The notes below the pieces were generated by a model. The model worked only from the letters and a program-made list of their open reading frames with translations. It had not been told where the DNA came from and made no database searches. 64,000 nt of DNA from Natrinema altunense (GTDB lineage: Archaea; Halobacteriota; Halobacteria; Halobacteriales; Natrialbaceae), in contig NZ_JNCS01000007.1 of NCBI RefSeq assembly GCF_000731985.1, forward strand, positions 91,217-155,216, given 5' to 3'. Positions 50,500 to 59,208 of the stretch are shown piece by piece. Made by a program: the position numbers and the translations under genes. Position 1 is the first letter of the stretch; each line of letters starts with the position of its first letter.

Positions 50500-52226
50500 T
50501 CGTCCTCCCGCATCGGCACGTGGACGTCCGACGTTGCGGCCTCATCGAGTGCCTCGTCGTAGCCGGCGTCGGCGTGGCGGATGACACCCATCCCGGGGTC
50601 GGTGGTAAACACGCGCCGCGCCTTCCGTGCGGCGAGGTCCGAGCCGTCGAGAACGACGTGGTTGTTGGTGTGCAAGGAGTTCCCGATCCCCACGCCGCCG
50701 CCGTCGTGGACGCTGACGATGTCCGCGCCGGCAGCGCAGTTGAGCAAGGCGTTGAGCACCGGCCAGTCGGCGACGGCGTCCGAGCCGTCGCGCATGGCCT
50801 CGGTCTCCCGGTTCGGGCTGGCGACGCTGCCCGCATCGAGGTGGTCGCGCGTGACGACGACCGGGGCCGAGATCTCGCCCTCGGCGACGAGGTCGTTGAT
50901 GTGCAACGCGAACCGTGCGCGTTCAGTCAGCCCGTCGTCGGCCTGGTAGCCCAGCCAGCAGACGCGGCTGGGAAGTCCCTGGAAGGAGACCTGCTCCTGT
51001 GCGAGGTCGATCCAGCGGTGGAGTTGCGCTTTGTCCGGAAACAGTTCCTTGACGGCCTCGTCGGTCCGATGGATGTCCGCCTCGTCGCCGGAGAGGGCGA
51101 CCCAGCGGAACGGCCCCTTGCCGCGGCAGAACAACGGCCGAACGTACGCCGGCACGAACCCCGGGAAGTCGAAGGCGGTGTCCAACCCGCGGTGTGTTTC
51201 GACCTGGCCACGGATGTTGTTCCCGTACTCGAAGGCCACCGCACCCCGGTCCTGCATCGCCAGAATCCCTTCGACGTGGCGCTCCATCGTGTCGAGGCTC
51301 TCCGCGACGTACCGTTCGGGATCGGACTCGCGGAGCGCGTCGGCCTCGGCGACGGTGTAGCCGCTCGGATAGTAGCCCTCGAGTTCGTCGTGGGCACTCG
51401 TCTGATCGGTGACGATCTCCGGCACGAACTCCCGCTCGAGGAACTCGTCGAACATCTCCGCCGCGTTCATGTGGAGCGCGATCGAGCGCGGTTCGCCGGC
51501 CGCCGCAGCCTCGCGGGCCAGTTCGATCGCCTCGTCGATGTCGTCGGTCTTCTCCATGCAGTAGTCCGTCTCGAGCCGCCGGTCGATGCGCCGCTCGTCG
51601 ACCTCGGCTGCGATACAGACGCCATGGTTCATCGTCACGGCAAGGGGCTGTGCACCGCCCATCCCGCCGAGGCCAGCAGTAGCGGTGATGGTCCCCCGGA
51701 GTCCCTCGCGGTCGGGGAAGTGCTGGCGTGCGACCTCGGCCAGCGTCTCGAAGGTCCCCTGGATGATCCCCTGCGTGCCGATGTAGGCCCACGAGCCGGC
51801 GGTCATCTGCCCGTACATGATGAGCCCCTTCGACTCGAGTTCGTGGAAGTGTTCCCAGTCGTCCCAGTTACCGACGAGGTTCGAGTTCGCGATCAATACG
51901 CGCGGTGCACGTTCGTGCGTTCGAAACCGCCCGACCGGTTTCCCGGACTGGACGAGCAACGTTTCGTCGTCGTCGAGGCCCCGGAGTTCGTCGAGGATCG
52001 CGTCGTACGCGTCCCAACTCCGCGCGGCGCGGCCGGTCCCGCCGTAGACGACGAGGTCTTCGGGCTCCTCTGCGACCTCGGGATCGAGGTTGTTGTTGAG
52101 CATTCGCAGGGCGGCCTCCTGTCGCCACCCCTCACACTCGATGTCGGTCCCCGTCGGAGATCCCTGGTATTCGCGCCAGTCCGACGACGGCTCGCCGATT
52201 TCGTGACCGGTGTCGTCTCGTGTCAT
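50496..52226 (-). CDS. hutU: Urocanate hydratase
   Basis: A 576-residue NAD-containing enzyme that hydrates urocanate to imidazolonepropionate. Long conserved blocks are recognisable: [23 protein letters not shown] in parts (about 30-52), [10 protein letters not shown] (about 59-68), [36 protein letters not shown] (NAD-binding glycine-rich stretch, about 182-197), and near the end [19 protein letters not shown] 52226 is chosen; an in-frame start at 52241 would lie closer to the promoter and adds five residues. First gene of the operon; the divergent HTH_10 gene shares an 87-nt promoter region. Confidence 0.97.
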   Translation of the reverse strand: MTRDDTGHEIGEPSSDWREYQGSPTGTDIECEGWRQEAALRMLNNNLDPEVAEEPEDLVVYGGTGRAARSWDAYDAILDELRGLDDDETLLVQSGKPVGRFRTHERAPRVLIANSNLVGNWDDWEHFHELESKGLIMYGQMTAGSWAYIGTQGIIQGTFETLAEVARQHFPDREGLRGTITATAGLGGMGGAQPLAVTMNHGVCIAAEVDERRIDRRLETDYCMEKTDDIDEAIELAREAAAAGEPRSIALHMNAAEMFDEFLEREFVPEIVTDQTSAHDELEGYYPSGYTVAEADALRESDPERYVAESLDTMERHVEGILAMQDRGAVAFEYGNNIRGQVETHRGLDTAFDFPGFVPAYVRPLFCRGKGPFRWVALSGDEADIHRTDEAVKELFPDKAQLHRWIDLAQEQVSFQGLPSRVCWLGYQADDGLTERARFALHINDLVAEGEISAPVVVTRDHLDAGSVASPNRETEAMRDGSDAVADWPVLNALLNCAAGADIVSVHDGGGVGIGNSLHTNNHVVLDGSDLAARKARRVFTTDPGMGVIRHADAGYDEALDEAATSDVHVPMREDE

Positions 52227-52313
52227 ACGTCTAGCTCTCACGCTAGCGAACGTGAAATCCTGTCACTCTCCGCTTGGCCAATATTTTTTAAGTAAACCGG
52301 GCGAACGTGCCCT
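52227..52313. promoter_or_regulatory. Shared divergent promoter of hutUGIH and the HTH_10 regulator
   Basis: The 87-nt region has one strong AT tract, AATATTTTTTAAG (52280-52292), about 27 nt before the regulator ATG 52314 and about 60 nt before hutU on the other strand. TCACG (52238-52242) and CGTGA (52251-52255) form a small inverted repeat between the tract and hutU. Binding of the regulator here could switch both directions. Confidence 0.45.
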
Positions 52314-52958
52314 ATGTACAAGGCGGTGTTTCGGATCGAGAGCGACGATCCGTACTCGAGTTCGACGGCGAACAACGAGACGAGCATCGAGTTGTGGTGT
52401 AACGATCACTGTGACCTGCTCCACGTGACCGGGGACCAGCAAGCCGACGTGGAGGCCCAGGTGGCCGCGGAGGTCGGCGTTCAACAGCGGATCGAAAACG
52501 GCAGTGACCGGACGATAATCACGGAGTCGTGTCTGAAACAGTACGGGGACGACTATATCGAAGCACCGCTTGCCGCCAACGATTGTCTACTCTTGCCGCC
52601 GTTACGGTACGAGAACGGGGCGAAGGTCGTTCGCGTCCTCGCGCTCACCGCGTCGAACCTGACCGCGTTCTACAGCGACATCGCGGCCGACTCGATCGTG
52701 ACCGTCGAGTCGAAAAAGGAACTTCAAACCGTTCGATCCGAGACGCCGGTCCTGTCGGTCGACTCCTTTCTGCCGACGCTCTCCGACCGCCAGCGCGAGG
52801 TGTTTCTGACCGCCTACGAGTGGGGGTACTACGAGATCCCGCGCGGGACGACGACGGCCGACATCGCGGACGCGCTGGATCTCAGCCGTCGAACCGTCGA
52901 CCACCACCTCAGACGCGCCGAGGAAAAGATCGCGGACGCGTTCGCCACGTACCTGTAG
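52314..52958 (+). CDS. HTH_10 (Bat-type) transcriptional regulator, probable hut regulator
   Basis: A 214-residue protein with an N-terminal ligand-binding-like region (about 1-140; ETSIELWCNDHCDLLHVTGD near 23-42, TIITESCLKQYG near 63-74) and a C-terminal HTH_10 domain (about 148-210: LSDRQREVFLTAYEWGYYEIPRGTTTADIADALDLSRRTVDHHLRRAEEKI, in parts). It is divergent from hutUGIH with an 87-nt intergenic region, so control of histidine degradation is likely, by induction with histidine or urocanate; this is inference from position. Probably leaderless. Confidence 0.88.
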   Translation: MYKAVFRIESDDPYSSSTANNETSIELWCNDHCDLLHVTGDQQADVEAQVAAEVGVQQRIENGSDRTIITESCLKQYGDDYIEAPLAANDCLLLPPLRYENGAKVVRVLALTASNLTAFYSDIAADSIVTVESKKELQTVRSETPVLSVDSFLPTLSDRQREVFLTAYEWGYYEIPRGTTTADIADALDLSRRTVDHHLRRAEEKIADAFATYL

Positions 52959-53049
52959 GGGCTGCGTCCGAGCGCTCGGGTCCGTTCACTGCCGCCGAAC
53001 CCTTCACCCGATCGGAACTTTCAACAGACCACCATCATATGTGACTTGC

Positions 53050-54132
53050 ATGAAAGTAGCCCTGATCGGAGTCGGCCAGGCTGGCGGCAACGTCACCGAA
53101 CGACTCGCCCGGTTCGACGCGGACATGGGTTTCGAAGCCGTACAGGGGGCGCTGGCCGTCAACTCGGCGGAAGCCGACCTCGAGTCGCTGCAGTTCGTCG
53201 AGACGCAACTGATCGGTGCCGACCGCGTGAACGGGCACGGCGTCGGTGCCGACAACGAACTCGGGACGGAAGTGATGCAGTCGGACATCCAGCAAGTACT
53301 GGACGGCCTCGACGGCCGCGTCACGTCGAAGGCCGAAGCCGTCTTCGTCGTCGCCGGCCTCGGCGGCGGCACCGGGAGCGGCGGCGCGCCGGTCCTCGTC
53401 CATCACCTCCAGCGGATTTACGATATCCCTGTCTACGCGCTCGGCATCCTACCGGGACGGAACGAGGGCGCGCTCTATCAGGCCAACGCTGGCCGCTCCC
53501 TGAAGACGCTCCTCCGGGAGGCCGATTCGACGCTGCTGATCGACAACGACGCCTGGCACGAACAGGGCGAGAGCATCGAGAGCGCCTTCGAGACGATCAA
53601 CGAACGGATCGCCAAGCGGGTCGGCCTGCTCTTTGCCGCCGGCGAGGCCGTCAACGGCGTCGGCGAGAGCGTCGTCGACTCGAGCGAAGTCATCAACACC
53701 CTTCGCGCGGGTGGGGTCGCGGCGCTCGGCTACGCGACCGAGGTCGCCAGCGAGGACAGCGGCGAGAACATCACGAACACGATGAGCGTCGCTCGACAGG
53801 CGCTGTTGACGGGAACGAGCCTGCCGGACGCGACGACGGCCGACTCGGCACTGCTCGTCATTGCCGGCCGGTCCGACGCGATCCCGCGCAAGGGCGTCGA
53901 GCGCGCCCGCCGCTGGCTCGAGGACGAAACCGGGAGCATGCAGGTCCGCGGCGGTGACTTCCCCATGGACAGCGACCGACTCGGCGCGCTCGTCTTGCTC
54001 GGCGGTGCGGAGCGTTCCGACCGGATCGAGGCGTTCATGGAGCGCGCCCGCGAGGCGAAAGACGCCCAGGAGGCCGAGGCCACGGACCACGCCGAGGAGT
54101 TCGCCGACGATCGTCTCGAAAACCTCTTTTAG
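53050..54132 (+). CDS. cetZ: CetZ (tubulin/FtsZ superfamily GTPase)
   Basis: A 360-residue tubulin-superfamily protein. The start MKVALIGVGQAGGNV (1-15) is the first nucleotide-binding loop, the tubulin signature GGGTGSGGAP lies at 105-114, and NDAWHEQGESIESAFETINERIAKR carries the T7-type region. Length and sequence fit CetZ, which controls cell shape and motility-linked rod formation in haloarchaea, rather than the division proteins FtsZ1/2. The C-terminal 25 residues are acidic/Ala-rich. A GTG at 53041 adds three residues but ATG 53050 fits the family. TATA-like signals are weak; CATATG is at about 53036-53041. Confidence 0.93.
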   Translation: MKVALIGVGQAGGNVTERLARFDADMGFEAVQGALAVNSAEADLESLQFVETQLIGADRVNGHGVGADNELGTEVMQSDIQQVLDGLDGRVTSKAEAVFVVAGLGGGTGSGGAPVLVHHLQRIYDIPVYALGILPGRNEGALYQANAGRSLKTLLREADSTLLIDNDAWHEQGESIESAFETINERIAKRVGLLFAAGEAVNGVGESVVDSSEVINTLRAGGVAALGYATEVASEDSGENITNTMSVARQALLTGTSLPDATTADSALLVIAGRSDAIPRKGVERARRWLEDETGSMQVRGGDFPMDSDRLGALVLLGGAERSDRIEAFMERAREAKDAQEAEATDHAEEFADDRLENLF

Positions 54133-54223
54133 CGCGTTCACCAGTCGATTACCCGTCGGATCGCCGACGCCGATTCGCTCGCGGTCACGTCACGAGCGGT
54201 GCTGTCGCCGATCGATTGGCCGA

Positions 54224-54270
54224 CCCGTGTTTATATTGCCGACAGCAGCCGTGGCACGATCCAACACGGG
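54224..54270. promoter_or_regulatory. 8-bp inverted repeat around a TATA-like box
   Basis: CCCGTGTT (54224-54231) and AACACGGG (54263-54270) are exact reverse complements 31 nt apart. TTTATATTG (54230-54238), a good TATA-like sequence, sits at the left arm, with an expected start near the right arm. Target and regulator unknown. Confidence 0.35.
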
Positions 54271-54306
54271 GAAAGGAGGCCCCTGCTAACGGTTTTCAGG
54301 GGTATC

Positions 54307-54350
54307 GTGACCGGTACCTTTAAATTATAGGGGACAGTAGTACCAGTCAC
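54307..54350. promoter_or_regulatory. 11-bp inverted repeat (one mismatch) flanking a strong TATA-like box
   Basis: GTGACCGGTAC (54307-54317) pairs with GTACCAGTCAC (54340-54350) at 10 of 11 positions. The 22-nt spacer contains TTTAAATTATA (54320-54330), the best TATA-like box in the neighbourhood. If used, transcription would begin near 54355 and give a leader of about 190 nt for the coiled-coil gene. The design is the same as at 16556-16598. Confidence 0.45.
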
Positions 54351-54547
54351 CAGAACGCCACCGGGGCGCGTATCGCTCGACGATCGATGACAGGAAATCT
54401 TATTCACCGAGGTTTCGCAGATCGTGAGCAGTCGCTTCGAACGGTCGAACGGCTTCTTTCGAGTTACTCGCCGAGCCGTCGGCGACCGACTCGCGTAGCC
54501 GTCCGACGGGTTCTCCGGTGCGGGTATGGCACAGAGGTTTGACTAAC

Positions 54548-55429
54548 ATGGTAGACGAATCGAAGAACATCGAACTGACAGAGGACGACCTAGAAAACAA
54601 ATCGAAAGGACAGCTCATCAAAATGGCCGGTCAACTGCGGGACCGGCGAAACGAGCTGAACCAGATGGCCTCCGACCGGGCTTCCAAGCGCGACGACCTC
54701 AACGCGAAGACTCGCGAGAAGGTCGACGAGGCCCAGGAGCACCGCGAGAAACGCGACGAGCTCAACGAGCAGGTCCAGGAACACAAGGAGAGCCGCAACG
54801 AGCTCAACGCCGAAGCCAACGAGCTGTTCGACAAGGTCGAACAGCTCAAGTCGGACATGGAGCTCGACGAGGGGAAGGATCTCGAGGAACTCGAAGAGGA
54901 GATCGAGGAGCTCGAGTTCAAACAGCAGACCGAGGTCCTCTCGAGCGAGGACGAGAAGGAACTCATCGAGAAGATCGAGAGCAAGCGCGAGGAGTACGAG
55001 GAGCGCAAGCAGAAACTCGATCAGAACGAGGATCTCGAGGAACTCGTCGAGGAAGCCGAGGAAGTGCGATCGGAAGCCTCCCAGCACCACCAGAAGGTCA
55101 CGGAACTGGCGGACAAGGCCCAGGAACATCACAACCAGATGATCGAGGCCTATCGGGAAGCCGACGACATCCGTGACGAGGCCGACGAGATGCACGAGAA
55201 GTTCGTCGAGGCCCAGGAGGCCGCCGACCGCCACCACGAGGACTTCGTCCGCGTCCAGAAGCGCCTGCGCGAACTGGACAAGCAGGAAGAAGAGGAGCGC
55301 AAGTCCGAACGCGACAAGAAGAAAGAGGAGGCCAAAGAGGAGGCCGAGGAAATCTATCAGAAGTTCAAGGAAGGCGAAACCCTCGACACCGAGGACCTGA
55401 TGAAACTCCAGAAGACGGGACTGCTCTAA
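54548..55429 (+). CDS. Long coiled-coil protein
   Basis: A 293-residue, highly charged protein that is almost one continuous coiled coil from about 20 to 275, with Glu/Lys/Arg heptads (e.g. EELEEEIEELEFKQQTEV, KIESKREEYEERKQKLDQ) and a less charged His-containing middle (ASQHHQKVTELADKAQEHHNQM). The last part (EIYQKFKEGETLDTEDLMKLQKTGLL, in parts) is the most conserved-looking element and may be a docking tail. The family is common in haloarchaea but has no assigned function; cytoskeletal or chromosome-related roles are conceivable, and the CetZ gene is directly upstream. Lys content is high for a haloarchaeal protein. Confidence 0.8.
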   Translation: MVDESKNIELTEDDLENKSKGQLIKMAGQLRDRRNELNQMASDRASKRDDLNAKTREKVDEAQEHREKRDELNEQVQEHKESRNELNAEANELFDKVEQLKSDMELDEGKDLEELEEEIEELEFKQQTEVLSSEDEKELIEKIESKREEYEERKQKLDQNEDLEELVEEAEEVRSEASQHHQKVTELADKAQEHHNQMIEAYREADDIRDEADEMHEKFVEAQEAADRHHEDFVRVQKRLRELDKQEEEERKSERDKKKEEAKEEAEEIYQKFKEGETLDTEDLMKLQKTGLL

Positions 55430-55637
55430 GTCGATTCCGTCTACCGCGATTTCTCTCCCCGAATCTTCGGGGTTTTCGAGCGTTCGGACAGCGACTGCTC
55501 CCTCGCGGCACGCCCGAAAGGCGGCCGGCGATTGTTCTCCGGTCGCCGGACTGACGTGATGGACTTCGTGACGTTCTCACCGCGTGTACTCGGATCGCGC
55601 TCTTTTGCCCGGTCGCGTTTTTGATACCACCGCACTC

Positions 55638-56072
55638 ATGACACCGACCGAACGGCGAGCGGCCGAGCGGACGGCCACACGGGAACGGCTCACGGCGTTT
55701 TACGCCGCGTTCAACCGCGTCGTCACGGGCCGAGACGGAGCGGACGAACTGGCACCGATACTCGAGGCTGGCGTCGTCTGGACCGACGCCACGACCGGCG
55801 ACCGCGCCGGGCGAACGGAGACGGGCATCGACGCGGTCCTCGAGAACGTGGTGCTGGCGACGGGGCAACGGGTCGGGCATCTCCAGGCGCTCCCCGAGCG
55901 GTTCGTCGACGCTGGCGAGCGGACGATCGTAACGGGTGCCTACGTCGGAACGGTCGACGGTCGCGCCTTCGATGTCCCGTTCGCTCACGCGTTCGCCGTT
56001 CGAGACGGGCGGATTCGTCGGTGGACGGCCTACAGGGACCCCACGCTCGAGCGGAGCGTATTCGACGCCTAA
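55638..56072 (+). CDS. NTF2-like (SnoaL-type) protein
   Basis: A 144-residue protein with the alpha+beta-cone fold: TATRERLTAFYAAFNRVVTG (about 11-30), LAPILEAGVVWTDATTG, a helical GIDAVLENVVLATG, then strands RTIVTGAYVGTVDGRAFDVPFAHAFAVRDGRIRRWTAYRDP (in parts). NTF2-like domains bind small ligands or act as isomerases or hydrolases; the pocket residues here (Trp, Asp, His) do not allow a choice. ATG 55638 is used because the in-frame extension upstream is rich in non-conserved residues. Confidence 0.82.
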   Translation: MTPTERRAAERTATRERLTAFYAAFNRVVTGRDGADELAPILEAGVVWTDATTGDRAGRTETGIDAVLENVVLATGQRVGHLQALPERFVDAGERTIVTGAYVGTVDGRAFDVPFAHAFAVRDGRIRRWTAYRDPTLERSVFDA

Positions 56073-56162
56073 CGCCGCGTCTCCCGATCGAGCCCGGAGC
56101 GGCGATCGACGCCCCGAATTATTCGATCTATAACAATGCAATAAGCCCCCCAGCTACCGATT

Positions 56163-57536
56163 ATGCAACGTCACAGGGACAACGCGAGCGTGCTCGTGCC
56201 CGGGATCGACGCACCGAGCACCGTTGCCTGTCTCCGCTCACTACACCCGCGGGGCATCCGGACCATCGTGGGTTCGGAGTCACGGTCGACGCCGGCGGCC
56301 AGTTCGGCCTACCGCGACGAGTTCGTCACGCTGCCGGACCCGGACACCGAACTCGCCGCGTACGGGGATGCGCTGCTCTCGCTCGCCGAACGCCCGACCG
56401 TTCGGACGATCGTTCCAGTCCGTGAGGAAGACATCTACGTGCTCGCAAAGCGCAAGGCGGCGTTCGCCGACGAAATCGCGACGCCGTGGCCCGACTTCGA
56501 GACGCTGCGTCGAGTGCAGGACCGCGTCGAACTCTTCGCAGCCGCCGAGACGGCCGGCGTCGGTACGCCCGAGACCGAACTCCTCGATCAGTGGACCGAC
56601 TGGAGCCGTGAGACGATCGTGAAACCGCGCTACACCGTGGCGTCGCCGACGTATCTCGGGGCACGGTTCGAGGACGCGGAGATCGGTTCGACGGCGTACC
56701 AGCGGCCCGGGACGCCGCCGGACGAGCAAGCGGTCGTCGAGAAACGCGGTCATACCCCGCTCGTTCAGGAACGGATCGCCGACTCGCGGGAGTTCGGCTT
56801 CTTCGCGCTCTACGACCGCGGCGACCCCGTCGCGACCTTCCAGCACTGCCAGCGTCGCGGCTGGAAGTACTGCGGCGGCCCCAGCGCCTACCGGGAATCG
56901 GTCCACATCCCCGAACTCGAGACCGCCGGGCGCGCGCTCCTGAGCGAACTCGAGTGGCACGGGCTCGCCATGGTCGAGTTCCTGCGCGACCCCGCGGACG
57001 GCGAGTTCAAACTCATGGAGATCAATCCGCGGTTCTGGTCGTCGCTGCCGTTCTCGGTTCGGGCGGGAGCCGACTTCCCCTACTACTACTGGCAGTTGGC
57101 GATGGACGAGCCGATCAACTCGGAGCCGACCTACGAGGTCGGGCTGGGTGGCCATCTGTTACGTGGCGAACTCAGTTACCTCCACAGCGTCGCGACCGAG
57201 GAGTACCCGCTCGTCGACCGGCCGTCGCTCGGGACGGCTGCACGCGAGGTGGCGACGTCGCTCGTCCGCCAGCCCCGGTTCGATTACGCGGTCGCCGACG
57301 ACCCGGTGCCGTTCTTCCAGGACGGCGTAAACCTCGTCCGGGCGTGGCTCGAGAGCCGCTCCGACGGGGGGCCGCGAACCGAAACCGAGCGGGATGTCGA
57401 GGTCGGGACCGATACGGAGACGGAAATCGGCGGCGACGGCGCGGACCCGACCGAGACGGGGTCGGCTGCGGACGGCGATCCGACGCGATCGGCACAGACC
57501 GATGGCGGGCCCCGGTCCGACTCGAGGCGGCGCTGA
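56163..57536 (+). CDS. ATP-grasp domain carboxylate-amine ligase
   Basis: A 457-residue enzyme. An N-terminal Rossmann-like part (VLVPGIDAPSTVACLRSLHPRGI, in parts, 10-32; TIVPVREEDIYVLAKRKAAFAD about 80-101) is followed by the ATP-grasp fold with IVKPRYTVAS (about 150-159), VVEKRGHTPLVQERI, REFGFFALYDRG and the metal-binding EINPRFWSSLPF (about 284-295). It ligates a carboxylate to an amine or other nucleophile through an acyl phosphate; the substrates are unknown. The last 75 residues are low-complexity Asp/Glu/Thr/Gly and end in basic SRRR. The gene stands alone, with no peptide or biosynthetic neighbour. Confidence 0.86.
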   Translation: MQRHRDNASVLVPGIDAPSTVACLRSLHPRGIRTIVGSESRSTPAASSAYRDEFVTLPDPDTELAAYGDALLSLAERPTVRTIVPVREEDIYVLAKRKAAFADEIATPWPDFETLRRVQDRVELFAAAETAGVGTPETELLDQWTDWSRETIVKPRYTVASPTYLGARFEDAEIGSTAYQRPGTPPDEQAVVEKRGHTPLVQERIADSREFGFFALYDRGDPVATFQHCQRRGWKYCGGPSAYRESVHIPELETAGRALLSELEWHGLAMVEFLRDPADGEFKLMEINPRFWSSLPFSVRAGADFPYYYWQLAMDEPINSEPTYEVGLGGHLLRGELSYLHSVATEEYPLVDRPSLGTAAREVATSLVRQPRFDYAVADDPVPFFQDGVNLVRAWLESRSDGGPRTETERDVEVGTDTETEIGGDGADPTETGSAADGDPTRSAQTDGGPRSDSRRR

Positions 57537-57592
57537 CGGAGTGGACCCGCGGGTATCCGATTGCGACCGCGAACGAAGTGTGCGTTCGCACG

Positions 57593-57946
57593 TTATCTCG
57601 AGGGAATCGACTTCGAGGACGAGTCCGGGAGCCACCGCTCGAGCGTATACCTGCCGCCCGTGGCAAGAAGGATGCCCGAAAAAAACGCTCCGAGGACTTC
57701 GAACCACGCTCCGCTGGAAACGAGTATACCGAGGATCCCTCCGCCAACGGCAGCTAATATCATCCGGAGTATCGCGCTATCCCACGCGCACCCGGTGACG
57801 GCACTGACCGTTCCGAGACCGGCCGCAACGAGGAGAACGTCCATATTCGTCTCGATTCTCCCGAATCGACCGGTGATGGCAGCATACGCTCCGAGGACGA
57901 ACAACCCGCCGCCTGCGACGAATAGTTCTCTCTTTCGATGGTCCAT
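57593..57946 (-). CDS. Small membrane protein of unknown function
   Basis: A 117-residue protein with about four hydrophobic segments (about 8-25, 35-53, 59-78 and 82-98) and short polar ends. The order G-G-G-L-F-V-L-G-A-Y, then NMDVLLVAAGLGTVSAVTGCAWD, AILRMILAAVGGGILGILVSSG has no match I recognise. Gly-rich helices suggest packing in a small oligomer. A TATA-like TTACTAATC (about 57947-57957, minus strand) lies next to the start; the gene is between a convergent ATP-grasp gene and a divergent protease gene. Confidence 0.6.
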   Translation of the reverse strand: MDHRKRELFVAGGGLFVLGAYAAITGRFGRIETNMDVLLVAAGLGTVSAVTGCAWDSAILRMILAAVGGGILGILVSSGAWFEVLGAFFSGILLATGGRYTLERWLPDSSSKSIPSR

Positions 57947-58059
57947 CGATTAGTAATACTGTTTGCCGTTGGTTAAAACCATCTAACACGTTTTCTCTCG
58001 GAACGTCAACGCTTAACGGGACCCGCTCCCAGGTATCGGTATGACTCGAGGTGCTGTCC

Positions 58060-59055
58060 GTGGTCAGTAGCGGCGGGATGGATCGACTCCTGACGGTCGT
58101 CCTCGGTGGGCTCGCCTCCGCGGTGGTCGCGATCGCCCTGTTCATCGTCTACCCGGAGACGCTGACGGACCTGTTGGGCGTGCTGGTCGCGCTCGCAGCC
58201 GTCCTCGTCGGCCTGCGGTTTGCGAGCAACGCCGCCGATTCGCTGTATCCGGCCTACGACGTCGCCGAAGTCGCCGTCGAGGGGCCGATCAGCCGAGACG
58301 GCGGTGGCGGGCCGCTCCCCACGACTCCGGGCGCGACGCCGGCCGACGACGTCGTCGAGCAGATCGATCGGGCGAACGAGGACGAGAGCGTGCGGGCGCT
58401 CCTCCTGAAGCTGAACACGCCCGGCGGCGAGGTCGTCCCCAGCGACGACATCCGCCTCGCAGCCGAGCGGTTCGACGGGCCGACCGTCGCCTACGCGACT
58501 GACGTCTGTGCCAGTGGGGGCTACTGGATCGCCAGCGGCTGCGACGAACTGTGGGCCCGCGAGGGATCGATCGTCGGCTCGATCGGCGTCATCGGCTCCC
58601 GGGTCAACGCCAGCGACCTCGCCGAGAAGGTCGGCCTCTCCTACGAGCGGTTCGCCGCCGGCGAGTTCAAGGACGCCGGCACTCCGCTGAAGGAACTCGA
58701 GGAGGAGGAACGCGAGTACCTCCAGGGCTTGATCGACGACTACTACGATACCTTCGTCGAGCGGGTCAGCGACGGCCGGGATCTCGATTCGGAGTTCGTC
58801 CGGGACACCGAGGCCCGGATCTACCTCGGCGAGGAGGCCCACGAGATGGACCTGGTCGATCATCTCGGCACCCGCCGGGAGATCGAGGCCGAACTCGCCG
58901 ACCGCCTCGACACCGACGAGGTGACGGTCGAGGAGTTCGAGCCCGAACGGCCGCTGATGGCCCGCGTCGGCGCGGGTGCCCAGCAGGTCGCGTACGCCTT
59001 CGGTGCCGGAATCGCCGGCCTCGACGACGGGCGCGGGTTCCGACTGCGGAGCTGA
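58060..59055 (+). CDS. sppA: Signal peptide peptidase SppA-type S49 serine protease
   Basis: A 331-residue membrane protease. Two hydrophobic segments (about 10-32 and 38-56) anchor it. The catalytic dyad of the S49 family is Ser152 in CASGGYWIASGCD and Lys204 in GEFKDAGTP, with the oxyanion region LNTPGGEV (118-125) and GSIVGSIGVI (169-178). SppA removes leftover signal peptides and may act in membrane protein turnover. Several starts are in frame (GTG 58051, GTG 58060, ATG 58078); GTG 58060 gives the most family-like N-terminus. Divergent from the small membrane protein gene. Confidence 0.9.
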   Translation: MVSSGGMDRLLTVVLGGLASAVVAIALFIVYPETLTDLLGVLVALAAVLVGLRFASNAADSLYPAYDVAEVAVEGPISRDGGGGPLPTTPGATPADDVVEQIDRANEDESVRALLLKLNTPGGEVVPSDDIRLAAERFDGPTVAYATDVCASGGYWIASGCDELWAREGSIVGSIGVIGSRVNASDLAEKVGLSYERFAAGEFKDAGTPLKELEEEEREYLQGLIDDYYDTFVERVSDGRDLDSEFVRDTEARIYLGEEAHEMDLVDHLGTRREIEAELADRLDTDEVTVEEFEPERPLMARVGAGAQQVAYAFGAGIAGLDDGRGFRLRS

Positions 59056-59208
59056 TTTCGACGCGTTCGCGGGGCCGCCGCGATCGTTGCGGTCGTCGCG
59101 GCCGGTGTGAGCACCGTTCGACGGCCGAACGGGTTCGGATCGGCTATCGCCGCGACCGTCTCCGAACGAGTAAGTGGTTTTATCGTCGCACAGAATGCAT
59201 CGCCTACC

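Larger units (their letters stand above)
54133..54547. other. 415-nt intergenic region with stacked promoters and inverted repeats
   Basis: No gene longer than 51 codons. Reading rightwards: CCCGTGTT (54224-54231) and AACACGGG (54263-54270), exact inverted repeats around TTTATATTG; a hairpin CCCCTG (54280-54285)/CAGGGG (54297-54302) with an 11-nt loop; an 11-bp inverted repeat with one mismatch (54307-54350) around the strong TATA-like TTTAAATTATA (54320-54330); and a further box TCTTATTC. An Arg-rich 51-codon frame (54387-54542) ends 5 nt before the next gene. The region looks regulatory or may encode a small RNA. Confidence 0.45.

Noticed and set aside
54387..54542. 51-codon ORF ending 5 nt before the coiled-coil gene
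   Set aside because: It is Arg-rich and basic, unlike the acidic proteins of this genome, has no family likeness and poor third-position bias; listed only as a note within the intergenic region.
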